Source of the DNA: Cellvibrio sp. PSBB023
GTDB taxonomy: Bacteria > Pseudomonadota > Gammaproteobacteria > Pseudomonadales > Cellvibrionaceae
Length of the DNA stretch: 64,000 nucleotides
Assembly: GCF_002007605.1 (NCBI RefSeq)
Contig: NZ_CP019799.1
Coordinates: 2,108,001 to 2,172,000 of the forward strand
Direction of reading: 5' to 3'
Position numbers and translations under genes: made by a program. Numbering within the stretch: the first letter of the stretch is position 1; each line of letters begins with the position of its first letter. Below are positions 10,638 through 19,580 of the stretch, piece by piece. The notes below the pieces were generated by a model, which had not been told where the DNA came from, searched no databases, and saw only the letters and a list, made by a program, of their open reading frames with translations.

Positions 10638-11087
10638 ATGCAAATTCAAACTCTTATCAGCCCTGGCCGCACGCTGTGTGGTATCGAAGGCGGCAGTAAA
10701 AAACGCGCCCTGGAACTATTGGCAAACGCCATTGCACAGGATGTCCCCGGTATTGATGCGGACGACTTGTTTCGCCGCCTGATTGGCCGCGAGCGCCTTG
10801 GCTCAACCGGTATTGGCCACGGTATTGCCATTCCCCATTGCCGGGTAGAGAACTGCAGCGGCACTATAGGCGCACTGATCACCTTGGTAGACCCGATAGA
10901 CTTTGACGCCATAGATTCACAACCCGTTGATATTCTGTTTGCCATGCTGGTTCCCGAAGACGCGCATGACGAACACCTGCAAACACTTGCCGCGTTGGCG
11001 GGTGCACTCAACAATGCCGACTATCGCCAGCGCTTGCGCAATGCCGATAGCGATGCAGCGCTTTATCAAGCAGCGATAACCCCCTGA
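10638..11087 (+). CDS. ptsN: Nitrogen-PTS EIIA component
   Basis: EIIA-Ntr, the terminal phosphate acceptor of the regulatory nitrogen PTS, known from related bacteria to control potassium transport, phosphate signalling and sigma-54-linked functions. The start MQIQTLISPGRTL (149 residues) is preferred over an in-frame upstream start because family alignment begins there. The phosphorylated His is His67 in GIGHGIAIPHCRV. A kdp operon and the KdpD kinase, known EIIA-Ntr partners in other bacteria, occur about 38 kb away. Confidence 0.94.
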   Translation: MQIQTLISPGRTLCGIEGGSKKRALELLANAIAQDVPGIDADDLFRRLIGRERLGSTGIGHGIAIPHCRVENCSGTIGALITLVDPIDFDAIDSQPVDILFAMLVPEDAHDEHLQTLAALAGALNNADYRQRLRNADSDAALYQAAITP

Positions 11088-11099
11088 CAGGTTAATAAC

Positions 11100-11969
11100 A
11101 TGCATCTGGTGATTGTGAGTGGGCTCTCGGGTTCAGGAAAAAGTACAGCGCTTCACGTCCTTGAGGATGTGGGGTTTAACTGTATTGATAACCTGCCAGT
11201 CAGCCTACTGCCTGCACTGGTGGCACAAATACAAATTCACAAGAATGATCAGCAGCGTTTTGCAATCGGCATTGATGTGCGCAATGCCTGGCAAGACCTG
11301 AGCATATTTCCGCAGATGATCAGCACGCTGAAAGAGGCTCACCTCCCCTTTCAGACCTTGTTTCTGGATTCACAACCCGCTGTACTGATCCAGCGCTTTA
11401 GCGAAACGCGCCGCAAGCACCCACTATCGGATAAGCATACTAGCCTTGAAGAATCCATCTCCGCTGAACAGCATCTGCTGGAGCCTATTCGCGACTGTGC
11501 CGATCAGGTGATTGATACCAGTCATCTGAATTTGCATGAATTGCGCGATCTGGTGAAAGAGCGGGTGGTAGGCCGTAGTGAATCCACCATGGCAATCCTG
11601 TTTGAATCCTTTGGCTTTAAACACGGTGTGCCCGTGAATGCCGACCTGGTATTTGATGCACGCTGCCTGCCCAATCCTCACTGGAAGCCCAATCTGCGCC
11701 CGCAGACGGGTCAAGATCAGGAAGTGATTGAGTTTCTGGAAGAGCAAGTTACAGTCAAGGAAATGTATGATGACATTGAACATTATCTGACGCGTTGGTT
11801 GCCGCGCTATCAAGCGAACAACCGCAGCTATATTACGATTGCTATAGGCTGTACGGGCGGGCAACACCGCTCGGTGTATCTGGCAGAACGCCTGCAGCGT
11901 CATTTCAATCAGAGTTTTAGCGATGTGCAGGTGCGCCATCGCGATATCAACAAACACAAAAAACACTAA
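11100..11969 (+). CDS. rapZ: RNase adapter protein RapZ
   Basis: A P-loop protein that in enteric bacteria binds the GlmZ/GlmY small RNAs and glucosamine-6-phosphate and directs RNase E, tuning amino-sugar synthesis. Walker A is VSGLSGSGKST (residues 6-16). The C-terminal RNA-binding domain carries the conserved AIGCTGGQHRSVYLAERL. The 289 residues are typical. It lies between ptsN and ptsO with short gaps (12 and 3 bases), so it is co-transcribed with the PTS-Ntr genes. Whether this organism has GlmZ-type RNAs is unknown. Confidence 0.96.
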   Translation: MHLVIVSGLSGSGKSTALHVLEDVGFNCIDNLPVSLLPALVAQIQIHKNDQQRFAIGIDVRNAWQDLSIFPQMISTLKEAHLPFQTLFLDSQPAVLIQRFSETRRKHPLSDKHTSLEESISAEQHLLEPIRDCADQVIDTSHLNLHELRDLVKERVVGRSESTMAILFESFGFKHGVPVNADLVFDARCLPNPHWKPNLRPQTGQDQEVIEFLEEQVTVKEMYDDIEHYLTRWLPRYQANNRSYITIAIGCTGGQHRSVYLAERLQRHFNQSFSDVQVRHRDINKHKKH

Positions 11970-11972
11970 ACC

Positions 11973-12245
11973 ATGCCAATCGAAACGCTCGACATCATTA
12001 ACAAGCGTGGGCTTCACGCGCGCGCCGCCGCCAAGTTTGCCACCCTGGCTAACCAATTTCAGGCCAGCGTTCAGGCTCGTGTCGGTGAAGGCCTTTGGGC
12101 TGATGCCAAAAGTGTCATGTCATTAATGCTGCTTGCCGCCAGTTGTGGCAGCCGTTTGGAAGTCAGCACTGAAGGTGCTGATGCCGATGCCGCGATGAAT
12201 GCCATCAAGACACTGATTGCCGATCGCTTTGATGAAGGCGAATAA
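11973..12245 (+). CDS. ptsO: Phosphocarrier NPr (HPr family)
   Basis: HPr-like carrier of the nitrogen PTS, passing phosphate from EI-Ntr (PtsP, not in this window) to EIIA-Ntr. The 90 residues carry the active His15 in NKRGLHARAAAKFA and the regulatory-loop region ADAKSVMSLMLLA. It starts three bases after rapZ and closes the rpoN-ptsO cluster. No sugar-specific PTS permease is visible in the window, consistent with a purely regulatory role. Confidence 0.94.
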   Translation: MPIETLDIINKRGLHARAAAKFATLANQFQASVQARVGEGLWADAKSVMSLMLLAASCGSRLEVSTEGADADAAMNAIKTLIADRFDEGE

Positions 12246-12394
12246 ATACTCTATTGTTAAGCCAAAGCGGTTGTAGCTACCGCCGTTGTGCACTAAGCTG
12301 CGCGACCTTTTACCCTATTTCCCTTTCTGTCGGTAATACGCTCCCTGGATACGTAAAACTGATGGCGACTCCTTGAGCAAAAACAGATATTCCT

Positions 12395-12913
12395 ATGGTT
12401 TACAACTACGACGACATCAATCCCGATGACTACATCCTCAGCAAATCGCAAGTAAAACGCGATATGCACGCCCTGCAGGCACTGGGTGAGAGTCTCATCG
12501 ATATGAATGAAAAGCAGCTCGCCAGCATCCCACTGAGCGAAGAAATGCTCGATGCGATCTACATCGCCCGCAAACTACCACCGAAAGAAGCTCGCCGCCG
12601 TCAGGTTCAATATATTGGCCGCTTGATGCGCGAAGGCAATCATGAGGAGATCAAAGCGGCAGTAGAGAAAATGCAAAACCGCAGCGATCAATACGTGCAT
12701 CGTCAACACCAGATTGAGCGCTACCGCGACCTGTTAATTGAAGGTGATAAGCAGATATTCCAAACCCTGGTGACCTCCTGTCCGGGTATTGATGTACAGC
12801 ATTTGCGCCAACTGATTCGCGCGGCCCAAAAAGAGCGCGAAGAAAACAAGCCGCCCGCCAATGCGCGCAAACTCTTTGGTTTTATTCGCGATCAGCTCGC
12901 CACGCAAGATTAA
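12395..12913 (+). CDS. darP: Ribosome biogenesis factor DarP (YjgA family)
   Basis: A 172-residue DUF615 protein. YjgA/DarP associates with pre-50S ribosomal particles in E. coli and helps peptidyl-transferase centre maturation. Recognisable features are DYILSKSQVKRDMHALQALG, the ARKLPPKEARRRQVQYIGRLMR basic helix, and the charged C-terminus. It stands alone after the PTS cluster with its own 150-base upstream gap and a strong terminator behind it. Confidence 0.93.
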   Translation: MVYNYDDINPDDYILSKSQVKRDMHALQALGESLIDMNEKQLASIPLSEEMLDAIYIARKLPPKEARRRQVQYIGRLMREGNHEEIKAAVEKMQNRSDQYVHRQHQIERYRDLLIEGDKQIFQTLVTSCPGIDVQHLRQLIRAAQKEREENKPPANARKLFGFIRDQLATQD

Positions 12914-12926
12914 GCATATCTCTATG

Positions 12927-12969
12927 CACAATGAAAAAGCCCGGACATGATCCGGGCTTTTTCATTGTG
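12927..12969. terminator. Bidirectional terminator between darP and motB
   Basis: A perfect 19-bp inverted repeat (core AAAAAGCCCGGA / TCCGGGCTTTTT) with a 5-base loop sits between the convergent darP and motB genes. A and T runs on the two arms allow termination from both sides. Confidence 0.9.
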
Positions 12970-12986
12970 GGCGACAGACAATCTCA

Positions 12987-13982
12987 CTAGGGCGCATTTG
13001 CCGCATCAATGGCATCATTCACTTCCGCCGGGGACAAAATCTTGGGACCCGCAGGTGGCTGAGTGAAGGTATCACTGCTATTGATCAGCTTACTACTGTC
13101 GATACCAACTCCACTTCCCAAGGCATCTGCTACTGCTTTTTTGAGCACAATAATCGCAATGCGGCGATTAATCGGTTCATTGGGGCGATCAACCAAGAAG
13201 GGCGCTGCCGAACCCATGCCCTGCACAGTTGCCACCTTGGCCTCAGGGTATGTACCCTCCAATAAAGCACGCCGCGCAGCGTTGGCACGATCCGCAGAAA
13301 GCTCCCAGTTGGTATAGGTCGCCCCGGCCCCATAGGGGGTTGAGTCTGTATGCCCGGTAATACTGATTTTGTTCTGCACCTTATTCAGGATGGGTGCCAG
13401 CGCATGCAACACATCCACTGAGTAGGACTTAAGGTTTGCACTACCCACATCAAACATCGGGCGCTGATCCTTATCCACAATCTGGATACGCAGACCCAGT
13501 GCAGTGAAATCAATAAGAATTTGATCCTTGATTTGCTGGAACACAGAATCGAGGGCATTAATTTCTGTTTCCAACTGTTTCTTCAATTCTTCCAACTGCT
13601 GATTTTCGATGCGCTCCATCTCTTTCTTGAGTTGGTCCTCACTCATCTCTTGTTGATAGCCTGCATCTTCCTTATTGCTAGCAGTGGAGTCCTCACTGTC
13701 ATCAGCGTCTGAACGCTGAATGGGGCGCTCCTGGCTAATCAAACCGAGATCTGCACCACCCTCGCCCACAACATAGGGGCTACCCGGGTCTTTGAAATAA
13801 CCGGAAATAGCCTTTTTCTCTTCTGGCGAAGTGCTTCCCAGCAGCCACATCAACAAAAAGAATGCCATCATCGCCGTCATAAAGTCGGCCAATGCAACCT
13901 TCCAGGAGCCGCCATGATGACCATGGCCATGGCCCTTTTTCTTTTTGATAATAATGGGTTGCTGTGCTGAGTTCTTTTCCAT
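12987..13982 (-). CDS. motB: Flagellar motor stator protein MotB
   Basis: Stator protein that anchors MotA to peptidoglycan and carries the ion-binding Asp. Of 331 residues, the N-terminus is a basic His/Gly-rich tail (KKKKGHGHGHHGG), then a single membrane helix with the ion-channel Asp33 in ALADFMTAMMAFFLLMWLLG. A long coiled-coil, Glu-rich linker (about 100-150) and an OmpA-like peptidoglycan-binding domain (SITGHTDSTPYG, NRRIAIIV) follow. It starts 12 bases after motA. No other flagellar genes are present here. Confidence 0.96.
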   Translation of the reverse strand: MEKNSAQQPIIIKKKKGHGHGHHGGSWKVALADFMTAMMAFFLLMWLLGSTSPEEKKAISGYFKDPGSPYVVGEGGADLGLISQERPIQRSDADDSEDSTASNKEDAGYQQEMSEDQLKKEMERIENQQLEELKKQLETEINALDSVFQQIKDQILIDFTALGLRIQIVDKDQRPMFDVGSANLKSYSVDVLHALAPILNKVQNKISITGHTDSTPYGAGATYTNWELSADRANAARRALLEGTYPEAKVATVQGMGSAAPFLVDRPNEPINRRIAIIVLKKAVADALGSGVGIDSSKLINSSDTFTQPPAGPKILSPAEVNDAIDAANAP

Positions 13983-13994
13983 AAACGCTCGACC

Positions 13995-14852
13995 TTACTT
14001 CTTGTTAGCGCGATATTGCTCTTCCAGCTCTTTAAAGCTGGGACGCACACTATGGAAAAGAACCTTGCGGCCAAACTCGACCGCGACTTGCGGTGGCACA
14101 CCGTTCATGGAGGCTACCAATACTGCCTTAACGCATTCATAGGCACGACTTTCATCGCGCACTTTGCCTTGCAAATAGCTGGAAAAGGGGGCGATAAAGC
14201 CATAGGCAAACAAAATACCCAGCAGCGTTCCCACCAGTGCAGCCGCTACCGCTGCACCAATTTCTGCAGGCGGCCCACCAATTTTACCCATGGTGATAAT
14301 AACCCCGAGAACCGCCGCCACAATACCAAAGCCGGGCAAGCCGTCTGCAGCATTCTGGATAGCACCGGGAACCACCGACGCCTCTTGATGATGACCATCA
14401 AGTTCCTGCTCCATGAGTGACTCCAACTCGTGCGGCGCCATATTACCCGCGACCATGATGCGCAAATAATCACAAATAAATTCAACGATATGGTGATCTT
14501 TGAGGATAGAGGGATAGTTGGCAAAAATGGGGCTGGAATCCGGCTCTTCGATATCGCCCTCAATCGCCATCAGGCCTTCGCGACGGGTTTTATTGAGGAT
14601 GTCATAAAGCAGTGTCAGCAGTTCCAGATAAAACACCTTGTTGAACTTGGAGGGCGTCATTAACGACCCGCCTGACTTGATAACCCCGATGGTGACGGAT
14701 AGCGGGTTACCAATGATCATCGCCCCAAACGATGCCCCACAAATAATCATCACCTCAATCGGTGACATGAGTGCCAAGGGGTTACCGCCATGTATTGCAA
14801 ACCCGCCGATAACACAGCCGAGTACGACAATAATGCCCAGAATGATATTCAC
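13995..14852 (-). CDS. motA: Flagellar motor stator protein MotA
   Basis: Channel-forming stator subunit with four membrane helices, 285 residues. Typical features are the N-terminal helix MNIILGIIVVLGCVIGGFAI, PIEVMIICGASFGAMIIGN, the cytosolic loop with charged residues, and the paired helices GLPGFGIVAAVLGVIITMGK and LVGTLLGILFAYGFIAPF that carry the conserved prolines. Length and sequence fit the E. coli-type, probably proton-driven, stator, but coupling ion cannot be proved from sequence alone. No FliA-type promoter was found upstream. Confidence 0.96.
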   Translation of the reverse strand: MNIILGIIVVLGCVIGGFAIHGGNPLALMSPIEVMIICGASFGAMIIGNPLSVTIGVIKSGGSLMTPSKFNKVFYLELLTLLYDILNKTRREGLMAIEGDIEEPDSSPIFANYPSILKDHHIVEFICDYLRIMVAGNMAPHELESLMEQELDGHHQEASVVPGAIQNAADGLPGFGIVAAVLGVIITMGKIGGPPAEIGAAVAAALVGTLLGILFAYGFIAPFSSYLQGKVRDESRAYECVKAVLVASMNGVPPQVAVEFGRKVLFHSVRPSFKELEEQYRANKK

Positions 14853-15092
14853 GCAAAAACTCCCATTGCAAAAGGCCGGCTTGCTACCAGGCGATAAGAA
14901 ACTATTAACATAACCAAATCATTACAACGACAAGCTTAACAGTACCGTTTGAGTATAGGCAGCTTGAATTGAGGATCAAGACGGGAAAAAAATTTAATCG
15001 CTACAAAACCCAATACTATTTGAACGATCAGGGTGAAATGCCGGAATTAATCGTAGAATAGCGGCCATGCCTAGCCTACGGAGTCATTTACT

Positions 15093-15407
15093 ATGAAAAT
15101 TCAAGACCTACCTATTGCCACTCAAGAACAACTGGAAGCAGCGGCGTTTCGCCGCCTTGTCGCACACTTGGATAGCCGTAAAGATGTACAAAATATCGAC
15201 CTGATGAATCTGGCAGGCTTTTGTCGCAATTGTTTAAGCAAATGGTATGTCGCTGCCGGCGCCGAGCGCGATATTACGCTGGACTATGAGGATGCGCGGG
15301 AGAGAATTTACGGCATGCCCTACAGCGACTGGAAAAACCAGTTCCAGGGTGAAGCCAGTGCAGCACAACTGTCGCAGTTTGCGCAAAAAACCAGCAGCAC
15401 TGAATAA
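15093..15407 (+). CDS. DUF1244 family protein
   Basis: A 104-residue small soluble protein of the DUF1244 family, widespread in proteobacteria and of unknown biochemical function. The family signature NLAGFCRNCLSKWY with two Cys and the following YEDARERIYGMPYSDWK are clear. It is transcribed divergently from motA and appears monocistronic. No signal peptide or membrane segment is visible. Confidence 0.85.
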   Translation: MKIQDLPIATQEQLEAAAFRRLVAHLDSRKDVQNIDLMNLAGFCRNCLSKWYVAAGAERDITLDYEDARERIYGMPYSDWKNQFQGEASAAQLSQFAQKTSSTE

Positions 15408-15431
15408 TCTGATTTGTATAACCCGAATAGA

Positions 15432-15451
15432 CCAGCCCTGTTATGGGCTGG
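15432..15451 (+). terminator. Possible terminator hairpin after the DUF1244 gene
   Basis: A 7-bp stem (CCAGCCC / GGGCTGG) with a 6-base loop lies 25 bases after the stop codon and before the convergent beta-propeller gene. No clear T-run follows, so termination is only a possibility. Confidence 0.35.
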
Positions 15452-15484
15452 CCTGAATAGACAACATCCGAATAGAGGATGCCC

Positions 15485-16321
15485 CTACTTTAATTGATAA
15501 GCAGTCACTGTATCTTTAAAGAAATTAGGTACAAACAAGTGTTTATTCGTTGGATCGTAACCAATATCCGCGGTATTGATCTTCTCTTCGCGCGAGTCGA
15601 TCAAAAGCTCCAGACGACCATCGCCGTGAACGTAATAAACCAATCCCACCCAACAGCTGACAATAAATTCGCCGCGCTCAATCATCTCAATACCATCAAT
15701 ACCAGACTCAAATCCCTTGGCGATTACCAGACGATTTTTCTTGGCATCCACCAGCAGTAGCTCTTGACCGGCACCTACCACTAAATTGGAACCTAATGCT
15801 TTCAAGCCATTGGCACTGGTCACATTATCCAGATATAGCTCTACTTTGCCGTTTTGATAGCGGTGAACTTTATTGGTGCGGGTATCCGACACATACACAA
15901 TACCCGATGAGTTCACGGTGACATCATTCAAAAATACGGAATCGGCAACCGGAATTTTTTCGATTACCTTTTCTTCCTCAATATCGATAATAACCAGCTC
16001 GGTAATATCTGCCACATAGAGGTGGTTTTTATAAAGCGCCATGCCTTTGGGAGCATTGAGCCCAGTGATCCACTCCTTATCGATTACTTCCCCTTCGGTA
16101 GTTAATTTGGCAATACCGCCTTTGCTATCAACAACATCACCTTGCCCATCAATCAGGGATACAAACAGATATGGAGATTTTTTATCCGCCACATAGAGTA
16201 CCGACTCAGGCGTAGGTAAATCAGCAGTTTGCCACAGTGGTTCCAATTGTTTCGCAGCCTGTGCCGGAACACCCAGTAGTAGGCACAACGGCAATGAGAA
16301 GAGCATAAATAGCTTTTTCAT
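15485..16321 (-). CDS. Secreted SMP-30/NHL-like beta-propeller protein
   Basis: A 278-residue exported protein with a signal peptide (LFMLFSLPLCLLLGV, cleavage after AQA) and six-bladed propeller-like repeats: PKGMALYKNHLYVADI, LNDVTVNSSGIVYVSDT, NGLKALGSNLVVGAG. It resembles the SMP-30/gluconolactonase-like superfamily. No metal-binding or catalytic set can be assigned confidently, so it could be a lactonase or a non-enzymatic propeller. It sits alone, convergent with the DUF1244 gene and divergent from the LacI regulator. Confidence 0.75.
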   Translation of the reverse strand: MKKLFMLFSLPLCLLLGVPAQAAKQLEPLWQTADLPTPESVLYVADKKSPYLFVSLIDGQGDVVDSKGGIAKLTTEGEVIDKEWITGLNAPKGMALYKNHLYVADITELVIIDIEEEKVIEKIPVADSVFLNDVTVNSSGIVYVSDTRTNKVHRYQNGKVELYLDNVTSANGLKALGSNLVVGAGQELLLVDAKKNRLVIAKGFESGIDGIEMIERGEFIVSCWVGLVYYVHGDGRLELLIDSREEKINTADIGYDPTNKHLFVPNFFKDTVTAYQLK

Positions 16322-16562
16322 GGATAAACCTCATTATGATTATGGGTAACACATAGGGGAGCATATGGAGATTCAATCCGGGCCGTCCGGACATCCACCC
16401 TCCCCTACTACCCCATGGTGCCCCGCAGATTCGAAGATCGCAAAATGTTTTACATATCCTTGCGCGTCAAGTGAGGGTGAAGTGGTGTGAGTGAAATGAT
16501 TGCGCTTGGCGGGCCTAAGCTCTACCCTAGCGCTTTGCTGACTAACTGAACCTCTACCGCTT

Positions 16563-17615
16563 ATGAAAACCAGTGTCGATAAACACGCACCTAAATCCAA
16601 AGCCACGATTAAAGACGTTGCCAAACTGGCGGGTGTCTCTTTCAAAACCGTATCGCGAGTGATTAATAAAGAAGGTACTGTGGGGCAAGAGCTGCAGGAA
16701 AAAGTCATGCAGGCCGTCAAAGCGTTGAACTATCAACCAAACTTATCGGCACGCTTACTGCGCGGTGCGGCGTCATCCATCGGCTTCATTTACGACAACC
16801 CCAACAGCAACTATGTGATCGATATGCAAAAAGGCATATTGGGTGAATGTCGCCGCCAGGGTTATGAACTGGTTATTCACCCTTGCGATTCTAAAGCGGA
16901 AGACATTATTGACGAAGTATTGAACATGGTAGATCGCAGTCAGGTAGGCGGCCTGGTGCTCACGCCACCCATGTCAGAAATGCCTGAGGTACTATCAGCG
17001 CTCAGTAAACGTAAAATTCCGTTTGTGCGTATTCTCTCCGGCTCACAACCACCGGATAAAAAAGGCCCCTGTATTTTTATCGATGACCGCACTGCCGCGC
17101 ACAAAATTACCCAGTATTTAATCGACTTAGGGCACAAGTCCATCGCCTTTTTAGGCGGTGAAGAGGCACACAAATCCAGCATTGAACGTTTGGAAGGCTA
17201 TAAAGCAGCACTCAAAGCAAACAAAATTCCACTCGACAAAAAGTTGATTATTCCAGGCGAATACTCCTTCGAATCCGGAGTAAAACGCACACGCCAATTA
17301 CTGGCATCCAATTTAAAACCGACAGCCGTATTTGCGTGTAACGACGAAATCGCGGCGGGCACTTTATTTGCCGCACGTATTCAAGGGGTGGAAGTTCCAC
17401 AACAACTGTCTATTGTCGGCTTTGAAGACAGCCCCTTCTCTCGTCAAGCATGGCCCAACCTGACAACAGCGCAACAACCGAATACTACGATTGCTGAGCG
17501 CGCCACCGGATTGTTAATTGATACTATTCGCGCGCATCGCGATGTAGAAAGCGAAGGTTTTTACCCACAATTAATTGTGCGCGACTCAACCTGCCCAGCG
17601 CCGTCAAAGCGTTAA
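16563..17615 (+). CDS. LacI-family transcriptional regulator, candidate NagR
   Basis: A 350-residue LacI/GalR repressor. The helix-turn-helix is TIKDVAKLAGVSFKTVSRV (about residues 15-33), followed by the hinge helix NLSARLLRGAA and a periplasmic-binding-protein-like sugar domain (FIYDNPNSNYVIDMQKGI, FACNDEIAAGTLFAA, SIVGFEDSPFSRQAWPNLTT). It is the only LacI-type regulator in the window, and three LacI-type palindromes occur in the nag/TonB-receptor promoters 9-15 kb away. It is therefore the best local candidate for NagR, but no such palindrome lies upstream of its own gene, so the assignment is inference. Confidence 0.9.
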   Translation: MKTSVDKHAPKSKATIKDVAKLAGVSFKTVSRVINKEGTVGQELQEKVMQAVKALNYQPNLSARLLRGAASSIGFIYDNPNSNYVIDMQKGILGECRRQGYELVIHPCDSKAEDIIDEVLNMVDRSQVGGLVLTPPMSEMPEVLSALSKRKIPFVRILSGSQPPDKKGPCIFIDDRTAAHKITQYLIDLGHKSIAFLGGEEAHKSSIERLEGYKAALKANKIPLDKKLIIPGEYSFESGVKRTRQLLASNLKPTAVFACNDEIAAGTLFAARIQGVEVPQQLSIVGFEDSPFSRQAWPNLTTAQQPNTTIAERATGLLIDTIRAHRDVESEGFYPQLIVRDSTCPAPSKR

Positions 17616-17641
17616 GCAAACAATAAAAAATCGCCCAACAA

Positions 17642-17676
17642 AAAAAGCCCGCACAATTAAATTGTGCGGGCTTTTT
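17642..17676. terminator. Bidirectional terminator between lacI-type gene and NHL lipoprotein gene
   Basis: A perfect 17-bp stem (AAAAAGCCCGCACAATT and its complement) with a one-base apex lies between two convergent genes. A and T runs on both arms support termination in both directions. Confidence 0.88.
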
Positions 17677-17721
17677 AGTGAGTGGCAAATGAGTAAATAC
17701 AATTACTCATTACACATTCGT

Positions 17722-19580
17722 TTACTCAATTTTGCGGATGGTGTTGTTTTCGGTATCTGTCACAAACAATGAAAAACCGTCTGTGGTGATGCCAGTTGGA
17801 TTATTGAACTGCGCTGCTGTGCCTACGCCGTCGGCACTGCCTATTGACCCACGCCCCGCCAAGCTAGTCACCACGCCCGTGGCGATTTCGATTTTGCGGA
17901 TTGTATTACTGCCTGTATCAGCAACATAAAGGTGAGTACCATCGGTGGTGATACCTTGAGGGTTGGCGAAACTCGCCGCTGCGCCTGTGCCATCAACACT
18001 GCCGAATGAACCACTACCCGCCAGCGTAGTGACCACACCCGTCGCTATTTCGACTTTGCGGATTTTATAATTATTAGTATCGGTAACATAAAGGTGAGTA
18101 CCGTCGGTGGTGATACCTTGAGGAGAATAGAAGCTCGCCGCAGAGCCTGTGCCATCAACACTGCCGTTTGCACCACTCCCCGCCAGTGTAGTGACCACGC
18201 CGGTCGCTATTACGATCTTGCGGATTTTACGATTGTATTTATCTGCAACATAAAGGTGAGTACCATCGGTGGTGATGCCGCTCGGCTCGTAGAAACTCGC
18301 CGCTGCGCCTGTGCCATCGGCACTGCCTCGTGAACCACCCGCCAACGTAGTCACCACGCCGGTCGCTATTTCAATTTTGCGGATTTTATGATTACCCTTA
18401 TCAGCAACAAACAAGTAAGTTCCATCGGTGGCAATGCCGGACGGATTGTAAAAACTCGCCACCACACCTGTGCCATCTTCACCACCTTGTGAACCACTTC
18501 CAGCAAGCGTAGCGACTACACCTGTCGCTATCTCGGCTTTGCGGATTTTATGACTACCTTTGTCAGCAATATAAAAGTAAGTGCCATCGGTAGCAATGCC
18601 GGACGGTTCATGGAAATTCGCAGCTGCACCTGTACCATCAGAGCTATCCAGTTGACGGCCGGCTAGAGTGGTAACAACGCCTGTTGCTATTTCGATTTTA
18701 CGAATTTCATGATTCGAACTATCTGCAACATAAAGATGAGCACCATCGATGGTGATGCCAGCCGGCCGAGAGAAGCTAGCTGCTGCGCCTGTACCATCAA
18801 TACTGCCGCTTGAACCACTACCAGCCAGCGTAGTAACCGTACCCGTAGCCATATCGATTTTGCTGATTTTGTGATTGGAAGGTCCGGTAACATAAAGGTG
18901 GGAACCATCGGTAGTAATACCTCTTGGTTTGTTAATACCTGCAACTGTAGTGACGGCACGAGTCACTAAATCAATTTTGCGAATTTTATCATTATTGGTA
19001 TCTGCAACATAAAGGTGAGTACCATCAATGACGATGTCGTTCGGAGTCCAGAAGCCTGCGCGAGTGCCTATGCCATCGACAGCTTTACCCCAACCTCCAC
19101 TGCCAGCGAGCGTTGTGACGATATTCGTCGCCATATCGATTTTGCGAATTGTATGACGGTAAGAATCGGCAACATAAAGATAAATACCATCAGTGGCTAT
19201 GCCTGTGGGAAAGAAAAACACACCCGCAGCGAGCGTAGTGGCTATACCTGTCGCTATCTCGATTTTGCGGATTTTATAACTGCCATAATCTGTGACATAT
19301 AGGTAATTGCCATTGATAGTAATACCTTTCGGCTCATCGAAACCCGCCGCAATGCCTGTGCCATCAGCGTCACCACGTAAACCACTGCCAGCAAGAGTAG
19401 TGACTAACCCCGTCGCTATCTCGATTTTGCGAATTTTATGATTGTCAGCATCAGCAACATATAGGTAAGTACCATCGCTTACAGAACCAGTTGGGAATCT
19501 AAACTTAGCCGCAGCACCTATGCCATCAGCACCCGGTGGTGTTCCTGCAAAAGTTGTCACCACCCCCGTCATATTGAGTG
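17722..19580 (-). repeat. Tandem NHL-coding repeats
   Basis: Twelve in-frame units of roughly 110-170 bases encode the NHL propeller. Units 6-11 are most alike, with near-identical DNA around the phrases coding for TDGTHLYVAD, KIRKIEIATG and VVTTLAGSG. Two units (the third and fifth) lack the DGxGxAAxF segment. The DNA similarity makes slippage or unequal recombination, and so unit-number change, plausible. Confidence 0.85.

Noticed and set aside
14853..15092. Search for a FliA (sigma-28) promoter upstream of motA
   Set aside because: No sequence resembling the sigma-28 elements with suitable spacing was found on the minus strand.
17722..19580. Regularly spaced repeats that could suggest a CRISPR array
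   Set aside because: The repeats are in-frame NHL codons with imperfect units of 110-170 bases inside a long open gene.
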